Source: Pectobacterium aroidearum (GTDB lineage: Bacteria > Pseudomonadota > Gammaproteobacteria > Enterobacterales > Enterobacteriaceae). Taken from it: DNA of 64,000 bases. Each line of letters opens with the position of its first letter. Within the stretch, counting starts at the first letter, position 1. The notes under the pieces are model-generated. The model had not been told where the DNA came from. It did no database searches and saw only the letters and a list, made by a program, of their open reading frames with translations. The translations under genes were made by a program, and so were the position numbers. Of this stretch, positions 50,751 through 60,544 are shown piece after piece. Location: the NCBI RefSeq assembly GCF_041228105.1, contig NZ_CP166097.1, positions 2,852,001 through 2,916,000 on the forward strand. Direction: 5' to 3'.

Positions 50751-51794
50751 ATGAAAAAGTGGCCACACCTACTAGCAGCCTGCACGCTGGCGTTTGGCAT
50801 CAGCACCGCCAATGCCAACGACGGTAAAACGCTCTATTTCTATAACTGGACCGAATACGTGCCGCCGGGCCTGTTGGAACAGTTCACGAAAGAAACGGGT
50901 ATCAAGGTGATTTACTCCACCTATGAATCCAACGAGAGTATGTATGCCAAGCTGAAAACCTATAAGGACGGTGCCTACGATCTGGTTGTGCCATCAACCT
51001 ATTTCATCTCCAAGATGAGCAAAGAAGGCATGCTGCAAAAGATTGATACCAGCAAGCTCAGTAACTTCCATAATCTCGATCCGAACCTGCTGCACAAGTC
51101 CTTCGATCCGAACAATGACTACTCTATTCCCTATATCTGGGGCGCGACGGCGATTGGCGTTAATCATGAAGTGATTGACCCCGCCAGCGTCACCCGCTGG
51201 GCCGACCTATGGGATACGAAGTATAAAAACAGCCTGCTGCTGACGGACGATGCGCGCGAGGTATTTCAAATCGCCCTACGTAAGCTGGGTTATTCCGCGA
51301 ATACCACCGATCCGAAAGAAATTGAGGCAGCGTATAAAGAGCTGCAAGCACTGATGCCGAACGTACTGACGTTCAATTCAGACAACCCCGGCAACCCGTT
51401 TATCGAAGGTGAAGTCAATCTGGGTATGGTGTGGAACGGTTCTGCCTACGTGGCGCGTCAGGCAGGTACACCGCTGGATGTCATCTGGCCAGCAGAAGGC
51501 GGCATCTTCTGGATGGATAGCCTGGCGATTCCAGCCAACGCCAAAAACGTTGACGGCGCGATGAAGCTGATCGATTTCCTGCTGCGCCCGGAAGTGGCGG
51601 CACAGGTTGCGGAAACTATCGGCTATCCAACGCCGAATCTGGCAGCGAAAAAACGACTGCCGGCGGAGGTTTCAGGGGACAAAACGCTGTACCCGGATGA
51701 TGAAACCATCGCAAAAGGTGAATGGCAGAACGACGTTGGCAGCGCCAGTACGCTGTATGAAACCTACTTCCAGCAGCTAAAAGCGGGTCGTTAA
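50751..51794 (+). CDS. potD: Spermidine/putrescine-binding periplasmic protein PotD
   Basis: The start is placed at the ATG giving MKKWPHLLAACTLAFG, preceded by GGAGGTAAATATA; the frame reaches five codons further. The 347-residue product has a signal peptide ending TANAN and the binding-protein fold beginning KTLYFYNWTEYVPPGLLEQF. Acidic residues and Trp in segments such as IWGATAIGVN and GMVWNGSAYVA line the polyamine site in PotD. It completes potABCD in the standard order, 90 bases after potC. Confidence 0.96.
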   Translation: MKKWPHLLAACTLAFGISTANANDGKTLYFYNWTEYVPPGLLEQFTKETGIKVIYSTYESNESMYAKLKTYKDGAYDLVVPSTYFISKMSKEGMLQKIDTSKLSNFHNLDPNLLHKSFDPNNDYSIPYIWGATAIGVNHEVIDPASVTRWADLWDTKYKNSLLLTDDAREVFQIALRKLGYSANTTDPKEIEAAYKELQALMPNVLTFNSDNPGNPFIEGEVNLGMVWNGSAYVARQAGTPLDVIWPAEGGIFWMDSLAIPANAKNVDGAMKLIDFLLRPEVAAQVAETIGYPTPNLAAKKRLPAEVSGDKTLYPDDETIAKGEWQNDVGSASTLYETYFQQLKAGR

Positions 51795-51861
51795 TCACGC
51801 GACACCGTATCACGCGGCGGGGATATTGTTTCTTTATCCCATCGGGTAGATACGGTAATTA

Positions 51862-52398
51862 TTACAAAGCCGTCCCTTTGATAGGGACGCTCATATTCAT
51901 GGTGTTCACACCTTCCAGTTCAAGTAACTGAATTTTTTTTGCGATACCCCCAGCATACCCAGTCAAGCTGTTATTGGTACCGATTACCCGATGGCAGGGA
52001 ATGATAATAGATATTGGGTTGTGACCAACCGCCCCACCGGTAGCCTGAGCTGACATACTGGTTTTCCCCATAACAGCCGCAACATCTCTGGCTACCGTTC
52101 CGTATGTGACATATTCACCATACGGGATCTGACATAATCGTTGCCAAACAGCCAGCCTAAAATCACTGCCGCTTGGTGCCAATGGCAGAGCATCGAGGGA
52201 GGGATTCTTGCCTGAGAAGTAAGCATCTAACCATCGTTTAGTGACAGAAAAAAGCGGAAGTTCGGGGCTTATCGACGGTTCGACTTGAAAGGATCCCGCA
52301 TAATATTTTTGACCTACGAACCAGAGCCCGGTCAAGTTTCTCCCATCGGCTGCTACCGTAATTTCTCCCATTGGAGAATCATACTGGCTGAAAAACAT
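51862..52398 (-). CDS. ogt: Methylated-DNA-protein-cysteine methyltransferase (Ogt type)
   Basis: The 178-residue product repairs O6-alkylguanine by taking the alkyl group onto its own cysteine. The active site IIIPCHRVIG is present, along with the DNA-binding helix segment YVTYGTVARDVA and the GYAGGIAKKIQLLELEG C-terminus. The N-terminal domain is of the short Ogt kind without the Ada regulator domain. By eye its base composition is more A/T rich than potABCD, as are the next two genes, so the block may be acquired. It lies convergent to potD. Confidence 0.9.
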   Translation of the reverse strand: MFFSQYDSPMGEITVAADGRNLTGLWFVGQKYYAGSFQVEPSISPELPLFSVTKRWLDAYFSGKNPSLDALPLAPSGSDFRLAVWQRLCQIPYGEYVTYGTVARDVAAVMGKTSMSAQATGGAVGHNPISIIIPCHRVIGTNNSLTGYAGGIAKKIQLLELEGVNTMNMSVPIKGTAL

Positions 52399-52603
52399 AT
52401 GCTGTCCCCTTTCGTTGGGTTAATGCATTAACAAACATCTGAAGCATTTGCTATGTGTTGCTTCAGGTTAAAACAACACAAAAACTGGCTGTGATGAAAC
52501 GGTGACAGATCTAACAACACTTACGCATTCACTCATCATGTAAGGGCGGATCACTCTTACAATAAATGACTTATCAATATCAAGACAGACTGTTCAGCGG
52601 TGG

Positions 52604-53830
52604 CTATCTTGATTTTTTGCACGTATCCGGCATCAGCAAAGTGGCTAGCCCAAGCAGCGGAAGGTAGCCGCAGGCATCATAGACCGACACTATTCCATAG
52701 ATATCTGCCAACTTACCTAAACCTGCAGCAGCAATTCCCCCCACACCAAACATGGTACCGAACATAATTCCAGCAACCATCCCCGTCCTTCCTGGCACAA
52801 CTTCTTGCGCATAGACCACGAGTGCAGCAAACGCCGAAGACAGTACAAAACCAATGATGAGTGTTAACGTGACGGTCCAGAAAAAATTTGCATGCGGCAG
52901 GATCGGAGCGAAGGGAATAACCCCTAAAAATGATATCCAGACCACCGCCTTGCGGCCGATACGATCGCCAACCGGCCCACCAGCAAACGTCCCAATCGCT
53001 ACTGCTGCAAGGAAAGCAAACAGGCAGAACTGAGCATCACGTAAGGTAATATCAAAACGTTGAATCAGGTAAAACGTATAGTAATTGCTGATGGAGGCGA
53101 TGTAGGTGAACTTCGTCAGCATCAAAACACTGACAATTGCAACGGCAAGAATAACCTTGTTTCGGGGTAATCTTTCACCGCGGACGCTATCATGTTTTTT
53201 GCTCTGCGCATGCCCGTGAGCAATAGTCCAACGGCTTATACGAGTCAAAATAACAATGGCGATAAACGCGATGATCATTAACCACGCGACTGACATTTGC
53301 CCGTGGGGAAGTATCAAAAGCGCGGCGATCAAAGGACCGAATGCAGTACCCGCATTTCCCCCGACCTGAAAAACCGACTGAGCGGTACCAAACTTCCCGC
53401 CGGAAGCCATTCGGGCAACACGTGAGGCCTCAGGGTGAAATGTGGACGACCCCACTCCAACTAACGCCGCAGAGATGAGCAACAGGGTAAAGCTGTTAGC
53501 TATTGCCAACAAACCGATACCCAGAAACGTAACAACCATCCCTGCGGGTAGAAGATAGGGTTTAGGACGTTTGTCGGTATACAAACCAACCCAGGGTTGA
53601 AGAAGGGAGGCCGTAATTTGGTAAACCAGCGCAATCATGCCAATCTGTGCGTATGACAATGTGAAATTTTCTTTCAGCATCGGGTAAATTGATGGCAGCG
53701 TGGCCTGAATAACATCATTGCATGCATGAGTTAACGCGACTGCACCGACGATGTTAACCAAAAATTTTCCAGTGTCACTCCCAACATTTGATTGTGTTGG
53801 TACTTGTTCGCTAACTTCAGTAGAAGACAT
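52604..53830 (-). CDS. MFS efflux transporter, fosmidomycin resistance (Fsr) type
   Basis: The 408-residue product has about twelve membrane helices. It contains features of E. coli Fsr: LTHACNDVIQATLPSIYPML, GLYTDKRPKPYLLPAGM and VGVGSSTFHPEASRVARMAS. Fsr exports fosmidomycin; the natural substrate is unclear. It is divergently transcribed from an AraC-type gene (53972), a common arrangement in which the regulator controls the pump. Confidence 0.85.
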   Translation of the reverse strand: MSSTEVSEQVPTQSNVGSDTGKFLVNIVGAVALTHACNDVIQATLPSIYPMLKENFTLSYAQIGMIALVYQITASLLQPWVGLYTDKRPKPYLLPAGMVVTFLGIGLLAIANSFTLLLISAALVGVGSSTFHPEASRVARMASGGKFGTAQSVFQVGGNAGTAFGPLIAALLILPHGQMSVAWLMIIAFIAIVILTRISRWTIAHGHAQSKKHDSVRGERLPRNKVILAVAIVSVLMLTKFTYIASISNYYTFYLIQRFDITLRDAQFCLFAFLAAVAIGTFAGGPVGDRIGRKAVVWISFLGVIPFAPILPHANFFWTVTLTLIIGFVLSSAFAALVVYAQEVVPGRTGMVAGIMFGTMFGVGGIAAAGLGKLADIYGIVSVYDACGYLPLLGLATLLMPDTCKKSR

Positions 53831-53971
53831 ATCTTAGTTTCTCATTGGCAGGTGAAAAACAACATTATCTGCATGCCAGTTTTCACCATACCCCCCTACA
53901 GTCCGGTGCCTGACATCGACTATTTCACAGAAACAATGTCGTTTCATTCGTACATACTTGCGGAAAAAATT

Positions 53972-54793
53972 ATGATAATGGCATCGACTGAATTTGATAC
54001 GCCAATCGATACAGATGAGATGACAATAGAAATGAACAATTCCGACTGGGGATGTCTCGCCCGATCATACGAGCGGGGTGAATTAAATCCGTCACACAAG
54101 CATAAACGGGGGCAACTACTTTATGCTGTAAAAGGTGTGATGTTAGTTCAAACAGGTAGCCGACAGTGGGTAATACCTCCTCAAAGATCACTTTGGCTAC
54201 CCGCGGAGCAGTGGCATTCCTTCACCCTGCTTTCTCATACTGAATTAAGAACGTTGTACTTCACACCTTCGTTTGTGGCGGAAACCTGCGGTATGAAAAC
54301 GCTGGATCACATTCATGTCATCGGCATGACGCCTTTCGCACAACACCTGATATCCAGCTTGTTTGAGCAATCGTTCAACCACTCGACACAAAAGTTAATC
54401 GCCCAATTATTGCTCAGAATCGTAAATGAAACCGAAGCGCTTCCTGTAGATCTAGCCATGCCATGTGATGATAAGTTGCACAGAGTGGCTCAAGATATAC
54501 TCGTCAACAATAGATGGAACGTATCCCTGAGTGAATTCGCGGAGCTGGTTGCAATGTCTGAACGCACTTTTTCACGCTATTTCACAGAGGATACCGGGTG
54601 CAGTTTTCGGACCTGGAAGCAACGGGCGCGGATTTTTGTATCCATGGACCTGCTTTCTAACGGAATGCCGGTCAAAAATGTGGCCTACAAACTGGGATTT
54701 TCATGCCCCTCTTCCTTTATTGCCGCATTTCGCACAGTGACGGGCCAGACTCCTTCATGTTTTTCAGGGCTGTCTGACTCACATGATGGGTGA
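53972..54793 (+). CDS. AraC-family transcriptional regulator (cupin plus HTH)
   Basis: The start is uncertain; I chose the ATG giving MIMASTEFDTPIDTDE because GCGGAAAA precedes it and because longer starts run into the fsr promoter and coding region. The 273-residue product has an N-terminal cupin-like domain with SHKHKRGQLLYAVKG and a C-terminal double helix-turn-helix (VSLSEFAELVAMSERTFSRY, then VKNVAYKLGFSCPSSFIAAF). It resembles the group that regulates adjacent MFS pumps. Divergence from the fsr-type gene suggests it controls that gene. Confidence 0.8.
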   Translation: MIMASTEFDTPIDTDEMTIEMNNSDWGCLARSYERGELNPSHKHKRGQLLYAVKGVMLVQTGSRQWVIPPQRSLWLPAEQWHSFTLLSHTELRTLYFTPSFVAETCGMKTLDHIHVIGMTPFAQHLISSLFEQSFNHSTQKLIAQLLLRIVNETEALPVDLAMPCDDKLHRVAQDILVNNRWNVSLSEFAELVAMSERTFSRYFTEDTGCSFRTWKQRARIFVSMDLLSNGMPVKNVAYKLGFSCPSSFIAAFRTVTGQTPSCFSGLSDSHDG

Positions 54794-55190
54794 CATAGTT
54801 CATGTGCTAACGCTTGCTGGTAGGCTTGAACCCCCAGGTACGCTCGTGCGGCAGAACTTCGCCAATCTGACAATGCCAAATTTATGCCATTCACAATGGT
54901 ATAACGGTAAATCTCAGGGTGGAGATTCATATTCGCGCAAGCCGATCGCACAGGGATGTTTATGGCGTCTTTACGATTTATCCGTACCACCGCTCAACGG
55001 GTTTTGGCAGCCATCACTTGCTTCCCCTATCAGAGTCATTTTTTAACATTACCTGGTAAAGCGTGGCATCTAAAGCCCTCAAATTGACAGCTAAAAGCAT
55101 TATCCTGACGGTATTAGGAAAATAATTGCGCGTCGCTTCTTCTATAATAATTCCACACCCACAAGAATCACGACGATAAGGAGCACCACC
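54794..55190. other. 397-base region without a recognised gene
   Basis: Both strands hold open frames of 85-100 codons (54783-55046 plus and 54685-54990 minus), but neither product resembles a family I know, they overlap the araC end, and they lack good ribosome sites. The minus frame has a protein-like stretch (SSAARAYLGVQAYQQALAHE) and could be a gene remnant. The last 60 bases are the promoter and ribosome site (AAGGAGCACC) of the next gene. Confidence 0.4.
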
Positions 55191-55823
55191 ATGCTGCAAC
55201 TCTCCAGCCACAGTTTTCAGGACGGCGAAACTATCCCAGGCGAGTTTGCCTTTGCCGTACCGGATGCAAATAACCACATTGCGCTGTCTTCTAATCACAA
55301 TCCCCACTTTGCCTGGCGCGACGCGCCCGCAGGGACACAGTCTTTTGTGTTGATCTGCCACGACCCGGATGTCCCCAGCCGTGGTGACGATGTGAATCAG
55401 GAAGGTCGCGAGGTTAGCGCGTCTCTGCCACGTGTCGATTTCTACCACTGGCTATTGTTGGATATTCCGGCCAACGTCAGTGAGATTCCCGCCTCTTCGC
55501 ATTCCAATACGATTACCCCACGTGGGAAAGCAGGCCCGGATGCGCCAACAGGCCTCAGACACGGCATTAATGATTACACCGCCTGGTTTGCCACAGACGA
55601 GCAGATGAAAGGCACCTACTATGGCTATGATGGCCCTTGCCCGCCGTGGAACGATGCACTGGTCCATCACTACGTCTTCACGCTTTACGCCCTCGCAACG
55701 CCATCTTTAGCGATAGAAGGTGAGCTTAACGGAGCAAATGTTCGTGCTGCGCTCGCTAACGCCCCCGTATTAGCAGAAGCGAAACTCACTGGGCTGTATA
55801 CGCTGAACCCAGCATTATTGTGA
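55191..55823 (+). CDS. YbhB/YbcL family phosphatidylethanolamine-binding-like protein
   Basis: The 210-residue product has the PEBP family pattern: NHNPHFAWRDAPAGTQSFVLICHDPDVPS, FYHWLLLDIPANVSEIP and YDGPCPPWNDALVHHYVFTLYAL, with the anion-binding Asp-Pro-Asp and His residues. Bacterial members are cytoplasmic or periplasmic and their ligand is unknown. There is no signal peptide. The ATG follows AAGGAGCACC at good spacing. It stands alone, followed 46 bases later by an AraC-type gene on the same strand, which may be cotranscribed. Confidence 0.9.
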   Translation: MLQLSSHSFQDGETIPGEFAFAVPDANNHIALSSNHNPHFAWRDAPAGTQSFVLICHDPDVPSRGDDVNQEGREVSASLPRVDFYHWLLLDIPANVSEIPASSHSNTITPRGKAGPDAPTGLRHGINDYTAWFATDEQMKGTYYGYDGPCPPWNDALVHHYVFTLYALATPSLAIEGELNGANVRAALANAPVLAEAKLTGLYTLNPALL

Positions 55824-55869
55824 TAATAAGTACGATAATGACGCATTATAAGCATGACAGGCTACGAGC

Positions 55870-56727
55870 GTGACCGTATTACGCTCAGCGACTCCGCCTC
55901 TTCGTGAGGCGGGCTGGACATTGCCGTCAAGCCAGCCGCTACAGCGGTATGGCCTGTGTGCATTAGCGCAACCCCACTTACGCACACCGCAGCAGACAAC
56001 GCGTTTTCATTTTTATGAGGCCACGCTTCTGTTGGTTCTCTCTGGTCGATTGACTATTCTCGAACAGAACAACACGACGGTTGTCGATAGCCCGTCTCAG
56101 CTTTGCCTGATTACGTCTGGTGCAAGTGCAGATTTAACAAAGACGCCCGGCGGTCATGACTCTGTCTTTCGGTCAATCTTCCTGACGTTTTCATCCACGC
56201 TTCTGGCGCAGTTTTATCATCGCTACCCTGAAAAATTGCCGTCAGCACACCATTCTGCCCCCTTCACGCCCCTCGCGTTGGATGACGATATGACCTGCAC
56301 ACTGCAGTATCTGGTGAAGGGAATAACAGACAACACGCTGCCCGAAGCGCGTCTCGCACTGCGTCTGATGGATATGCTGCTGGTGCTGTCGGAACGGGGA
56401 TACCATTTTGGCGCACCGCCGCAGCCTGGCATTACAGCACAGCTACGTGCGCTTATCAGCGAAGAGCCGGAATATTACTGGACGGCACAGTCTGCGGGGC
56501 GACGGCTGGCGATGAGCGAAGCCACGCTGCGCCGGAGGCTATCCGCCGAGCAGACACGTTTTGAGGTGCTGCTGCTGGAGACGCGAATGCAACACGCGAT
56601 GATGCTGGTACAGACGACGTCATGGAGTATGCAGCGTCTGGCTGAAGCCTGCGGGTATAAATCCTCGGCGCGTTTTTCCGAACGGTTCAAAACCCGTTTT
56701 GGCTGTTCACCCACCAAGATTCGTTAA
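55870..56727 (+). CDS. AraC-family transcriptional regulator
   Basis: The 285-residue product starts at GTG (MTVLRSATPPLREAGW). The N-terminal part (FHFYEATLLLVLSGRLTILE) is a cupin-like sensing domain. The C-terminal HTH region runs YYWTAQSAGRRLAMSEATLR and ends SSARFSERFKTRFGCSPTKI, the usual AraC signature. The ligand and targets are unknown. It may regulate the upstream YbhB-like gene; this is only inferred from position. Confidence 0.82.
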   Translation: MTVLRSATPPLREAGWTLPSSQPLQRYGLCALAQPHLRTPQQTTRFHFYEATLLLVLSGRLTILEQNNTTVVDSPSQLCLITSGASADLTKTPGGHDSVFRSIFLTFSSTLLAQFYHRYPEKLPSAHHSAPFTPLALDDDMTCTLQYLVKGITDNTLPEARLALRLMDMLLVLSERGYHFGAPPQPGITAQLRALISEEPEYYWTAQSAGRRLAMSEATLRRRLSAEQTRFEVLLLETRMQHAMMLVQTTSWSMQRLAEACGYKSSARFSERFKTRFGCSPTKIR

Positions 56728-56795
56728 TCGTCATTTACTGCGCTGCGCATCCTGCCGCATTCAGCGCCACGGCAATGTAAACGACGGTGCTCTTC

Positions 56796-56833
56796 AAAAA
56801 AAAGCGCCCTGTTGGATAACCCACAGGGCGCTT
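56796..56833 (-). terminator. Rho-independent terminator after prc
   Basis: On the minus strand AAGCGCCCTGT-N10-ACAGGGCGCTT is followed by a run of T. It lies 35 bases after the prc stop codon and may also stop transcription from the convergent AraC-type gene. Confidence 0.88.
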
Positions 56834-56867
56834 GACGATCTCAGACAATCAGGGCGATTTTAGCGTA

Positions 56868-58883
56868 TCAGTCTTTCTGTTCCTGCGCTAAATCGTGAGC
56901 GATCTTCACTGTTTCATCCAGATAAGGATCGGGAGCCTGATAATCTTTCGGCAAATCTTCCAGCGATTTGAGTGGTTTCTTACCTTCTCTCGCCAGTCGA
57001 TCGTTAATCCGCTTCAGACGCATCGCTTCATCGTCATCATTCTCTTTCTCACGCTGAGCAAGATTGAGCGACACGATGTTGCGCTTATCCTTCAGCGCGT
57101 TGTAGCGGGCAATATCTTGCGCGACGTACTGGAACTCAGGATCTTTGGCGATACGCTCCTGATGATGCTCATTCAGTGTGCTAATCAGCGCTTTCAGATC
57201 GCCACTCTTCGTGTAGTTAGCCGCTTTGATGCTGTCCCACGGTAGCGCGTTGTCTTCAAACTTCTCGCCGGTATCTACCGTTTCCGTGCCGGTTGGCATC
57301 ATCACATCAGGCGTCACGCCTTTCATCTGAGTACTGCCACCGTCAATGCGATAGAACTTCTGAATCGTGTATTGCACGGAACCCAGCGCTGGCCAGTCGG
57401 GACGCAGCATCTGATCGTAAATCCGATTCAGCGAGCGATACTGCTGCACGGTGCCTTTACCAAACGTCGGTTCACCCACGATCAAGGCACGGCCATAATC
57501 CTGCATCGCCGCCGCAAAGATCTCGGAAGCGGAAGCACTGAAGCGGTCTACCAGTACCACCAGCGGGCCTTTGTAATACACAATGCCGTCGGTGTCGCTG
57601 TCTTCACGCACTTTGCCATTATTATCGCGCACCTGAACTACAGGGCCACTAGGAATAAACAGGCCGGAAAGTCCTACCGCTTCCGTCAGCGCACCGCCGC
57701 CGTTAGTACGTAAGTCAATCACAATGCTGCTGACGTTCTGTTTTTCCAGCTTCTGGAGCTGAACTTTTACGTCATCCGTCAGGCCGACATAGAAACCGGG
57801 GATATCCAGCACGCCAACTTTATCTTTGCCGACTGTCTTGACGGACATTTTGACCGCACGGTCTTCAAGGCGGATACGTTCGCGCGTCAGCGTAACAATA
57901 CGGGTCTTCGTCCCTTTGCCTGCGGGCAGAATTTCCAGACGCACCTTACTGCCTTTCGGCCCTTTGATCAGTGCGACCACATCATCCAAACGCCAACCGA
58001 TGACATCCACCATTGGCTTGCCGTTTTGGCCGACGCCAACCACACGGTCACCCACGGTAATGTTTTTGCTTTTCGCAGCCGGACCACCGGGCACCATAGA
58101 ATTAATCATGGTGTAGTCGTCATCCATCTGCAGCACCGCACCAATCCCTTCGAGCGACAGGCTCATTTCGGTGTTGAATTGCTCGGTGTTACGCGGTGAC
58201 AGGTAGCTGGTATGCGGGTCAATTTCACGCGCAAAGGCGTTCATGACAAGTTGGAAAACATCTTCGCTGTTGCTCTGCGCCAAGCGGCGAATCGCAAACT
58301 GGTAACGCTTGGTCAGCGTCTCTTTGATGTCTTTATCATCTTTACCGGTCAGCTTCAGGCTGAGCCAGTCATATTTTACCTTGGCATCCCACAGGCGGTT
58401 AAGCTCACCGACATTCTGCGGCCAAGGGGCTTTGCTGCGGTCAAGCTCAAACGTGTCATTGCCCGTCAGATCGACCGGTTTATCCAGCAGCGACAGCGCA
58501 TATTGAAAACGCTCAAACCGACGCTTCTGCGCCAGATTGTACAGCGCGTACGGCACATCCAACTGGCCCGATTTCAACGCATCGCCCAACTGGGCTTTTT
58601 GCCCGGAAAACTGCGCGATATCAGAGGCCAACAGCACGTTGTGGCTGTAGTCCAGCATGTTGAGGTAGCGATTAAAAATCTTCTCAGAGAACTGCGCATC
58701 CAGCATAAACTGGCGGTAATGCGAACGCAGAAAACGTGAGGCCACCCGGTCGCTAACGGTGGCATGTTGAGGTTCCTGATGTAGCTGAGGAATCTGATCA
58801 ACACGCGTAATATTTTCATTTGCAAAACTAGAGCCCGCCAGCAGTAAGCCTGCGATGGCGGTTATTCTGACTAAGTTGTTCAT
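56868..58883 (-). CDS. prc: Carboxy-terminal processing protease Prc (Tsp)
   Basis: The start is placed at the ATG giving MNNLVRITAIAGLLLAG, a signal peptide ending SSFAN; 16 upstream codons are excluded. The 671-residue product is a periplasmic S41 protease with a PDZ domain (MVPGGPAAKSKNITVGDRVVGVGQNGK), the nucleophile Ser in DRFSASASEIFAAAMQDYGR and the general-base Lys in EPTFGKGTVQQY. It degrades tagged or misfolded envelope proteins and processes FtsI in E. coli, where it also limits MepS. It lies 19 bases downstream of proQ and is cotranscribed with it. Confidence 0.97.
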   Translation of the reverse strand: MNNLVRITAIAGLLLAGSSFANENITRVDQIPQLHQEPQHATVSDRVASRFLRSHYRQFMLDAQFSEKIFNRYLNMLDYSHNVLLASDIAQFSGQKAQLGDALKSGQLDVPYALYNLAQKRRFERFQYALSLLDKPVDLTGNDTFELDRSKAPWPQNVGELNRLWDAKVKYDWLSLKLTGKDDKDIKETLTKRYQFAIRRLAQSNSEDVFQLVMNAFAREIDPHTSYLSPRNTEQFNTEMSLSLEGIGAVLQMDDDYTMINSMVPGGPAAKSKNITVGDRVVGVGQNGKPMVDVIGWRLDDVVALIKGPKGSKVRLEILPAGKGTKTRIVTLTRERIRLEDRAVKMSVKTVGKDKVGVLDIPGFYVGLTDDVKVQLQKLEKQNVSSIVIDLRTNGGGALTEAVGLSGLFIPSGPVVQVRDNNGKVREDSDTDGIVYYKGPLVVLVDRFSASASEIFAAAMQDYGRALIVGEPTFGKGTVQQYRSLNRIYDQMLRPDWPALGSVQYTIQKFYRIDGGSTQMKGVTPDVMMPTGTETVDTGEKFEDNALPWDSIKAANYTKSGDLKALISTLNEHHQERIAKDPEFQYVAQDIARYNALKDKRNIVSLNLAQREKENDDDEAMRLKRINDRLAREGKKPLKSLEDLPKDYQAPDPYLDETVKIAHDLAQEQKD

Positions 58884-58902
58884 GCCCAGGTTGGCCTCCG
58901 TA

Positions 58903-59661
58903 TCAGAACTGCAAATGTTCTGCGCGTACAATCATTGCCAGTCCAGAAGCCAATTGTACTCTGACTTCGCCTTTGGCAATTTCAAGCACGGTGGCATCCA
59001 TGGCGTCTTTGCCGGCTCTGACTTTGATTTCCTGACCGATTTGCAGTTTGGAAACATCCGTAACCGCAACCCGCTGACGCTCATTGCTGGCAGGTTTTTC
59101 CTGACGCTGTTGAGCATTGGCTGATTGCTGAGGAGAGGACTGCGATTGACCGGAAGAAGGCTGACGAGGTTTGCGCGATGCATGGGTTTGAGACGAGCTG
59201 CTTCGAGATGGATTGTTTGAACCATCGCGACGCGGCGCACGTTTCTGAGCAGGACGAGGGGTACGCGCTGCGTCTGCCAACTCTCCGGCTGCTTCACGTT
59301 TTTTCGCCTGTTGCTCAGCACGCTGAGCCTGAACTCGCGCTTTCGCTTCTTCTAACTGCGTGCGGGCATGATCGACATGCTGCTGTTCCAACTCGCCACA
59401 CGGATTACCGTCCAGATCGACACGTTGAGCACCCAATTTTACACCGTACAGATAGCGCCAGCTTGAGGTGTAAAGGCGCAACGCAGAGCGTAATTGCGTC
59501 TTACTGACGTTATCGGACTCGGGTACACGCTCAACAAGATCTTGAAAAATACCGATTTTTAACGGACGAGTTTCACCTTCAGTGGTGAAACAAAGCGGGA
59601 ACCGCTCTGCCAAAAAGGCAATAACTTCTTTACTACTGTTCAACTTAGGTTGATTTTCCAT
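58903..59661 (-). CDS. proQ: RNA chaperone ProQ
   Basis: The 252-residue product has an N-terminal FinO/ProQ RNA-binding domain (about 1-120: [40 protein letters not shown]), a long basic, Ser/Gln/Arg-rich linker and a C-terminal Tudor-like domain ([20 protein letters not shown]). ProQ binds structured mRNAs and small RNAs. The linker is longer than in E. coli (232 residues in total), with repeated SSQ/SP stretches. It precedes prc by 19 bases. Confidence 0.96.
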   Translation of the reverse strand: MENQPKLNSSKEVIAFLAERFPLCFTTEGETRPLKIGIFQDLVERVPESDNVSKTQLRSALRLYTSSWRYLYGVKLGAQRVDLDGNPCGELEQQHVDHARTQLEEAKARVQAQRAEQQAKKREAAGELADAARTPRPAQKRAPRRDGSNNPSRSSSSQTHASRKPRQPSSGQSQSSPQQSANAQQRQEKPASNERQRVAVTDVSKLQIGQEIKVRAGKDAMDATVLEIAKGEVRVQLASGLAMIVRAEHLQF

Positions 59662-59745
59662 GAAATTTCCTGATTACAACGGGTTTGCCAACCGGCGCAG
59701 GCATGAACAGGCGTCATTATAATGACGCCATCGGCAATTGCCACG

Positions 59746-60252
59746 TTAACCTTGTCTCAACGTGAGAGAATTGATGAATGTCATCACATCACTCGCTTCC
59801 AGTTGAGCACAAAGTACGCTAACTACGGCCCTCAGCCCTTCTTCATCATCTGCGTCAAAACGCTGATAAAGGGTGCTGTCAATATCCAGAACGCCGATCA
59901 GTTGCCCGTTAACGACAAGAGGTAGCACGATTTCCGCATTACTCGCGGCATCACAGGCGATATGACCGGGGAACGCATGGACATCATCCACGCGCTGAAT
60001 GCGATTTTCAGCTATCGCCGCACCGCATACACCTTTGCCAACAGGAATACGTACACAGGCAACCTTGCCCTGAAACGGCCCCAGGAAAAGCGTGTCGTTA
60101 TCCAACAGGTAAAACCCTGCCCAGTTAACCCCATCCAAACGCTCAAACAGCAGCGCACTACTGTTTGATAAGATCGTAATAAAACGGTTTTCATCCGCGA
60201 TAAGCGATGACATGTCGCGAATGAGATCCTGATAAAACTCTTGTTTATTCAT
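59746..60252 (-). CDS. msrC: Free methionine-(R)-sulfoxide reductase MsrC (YebR)
   Basis: The 168-residue GAF-domain protein reduces free L-methionine-(R)-sulfoxide. It retains the three cysteines of the family in KVACVRIPVGKGVCG and GHIACDAASNAEIV. The sequence follows E. coli YebR closely except in the last 25 residues. It is transcribed toward proQ and divergent from letA, as in E. coli. Confidence 0.95.
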   Translation of the reverse strand: MNKQEFYQDLIRDMSSLIADENRFITILSNSSALLFERLDGVNWAGFYLLDNDTLFLGPFQGKVACVRIPVGKGVCGAAIAENRIQRVDDVHAFPGHIACDAASNAEIVLPLVVNGQLIGVLDIDSTLYQRFDADDEEGLRAVVSVLCAQLEASDVMTFINSLTLRQG

Positions 60253-60544
60253 AAAATAATCATTGTCTTTTCAAAACGGTGCGAACAATTCCCGCACAGA
60301 CTGCATTAGCATCGGTTACAGAATGCCATAAGATTAGCGCCTTCGCGCGAAGAATCATTCGCTTTACTGTACTGCCGTCGCGCATATCGTGCTATTTCCA
60401 CCTGCAAAATAATATCGGGCAGAGATCAGAGCCTTATTATGAATTTATCATTCGGTGAGCCTTCAGTTACACTAAATAGCTGTGAATACGTTATCTATCG
60501 TGAATATAACGGATCTCAACACCTTCTACCGGATCGCAGGAACA

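Noticed and set aside
53792..53971. Longer N-terminus for the AraC-type regulator
   Set aside because: It would overlap the divergent fsr-type gene, adds no domain sequence and lacks a ribosome site.
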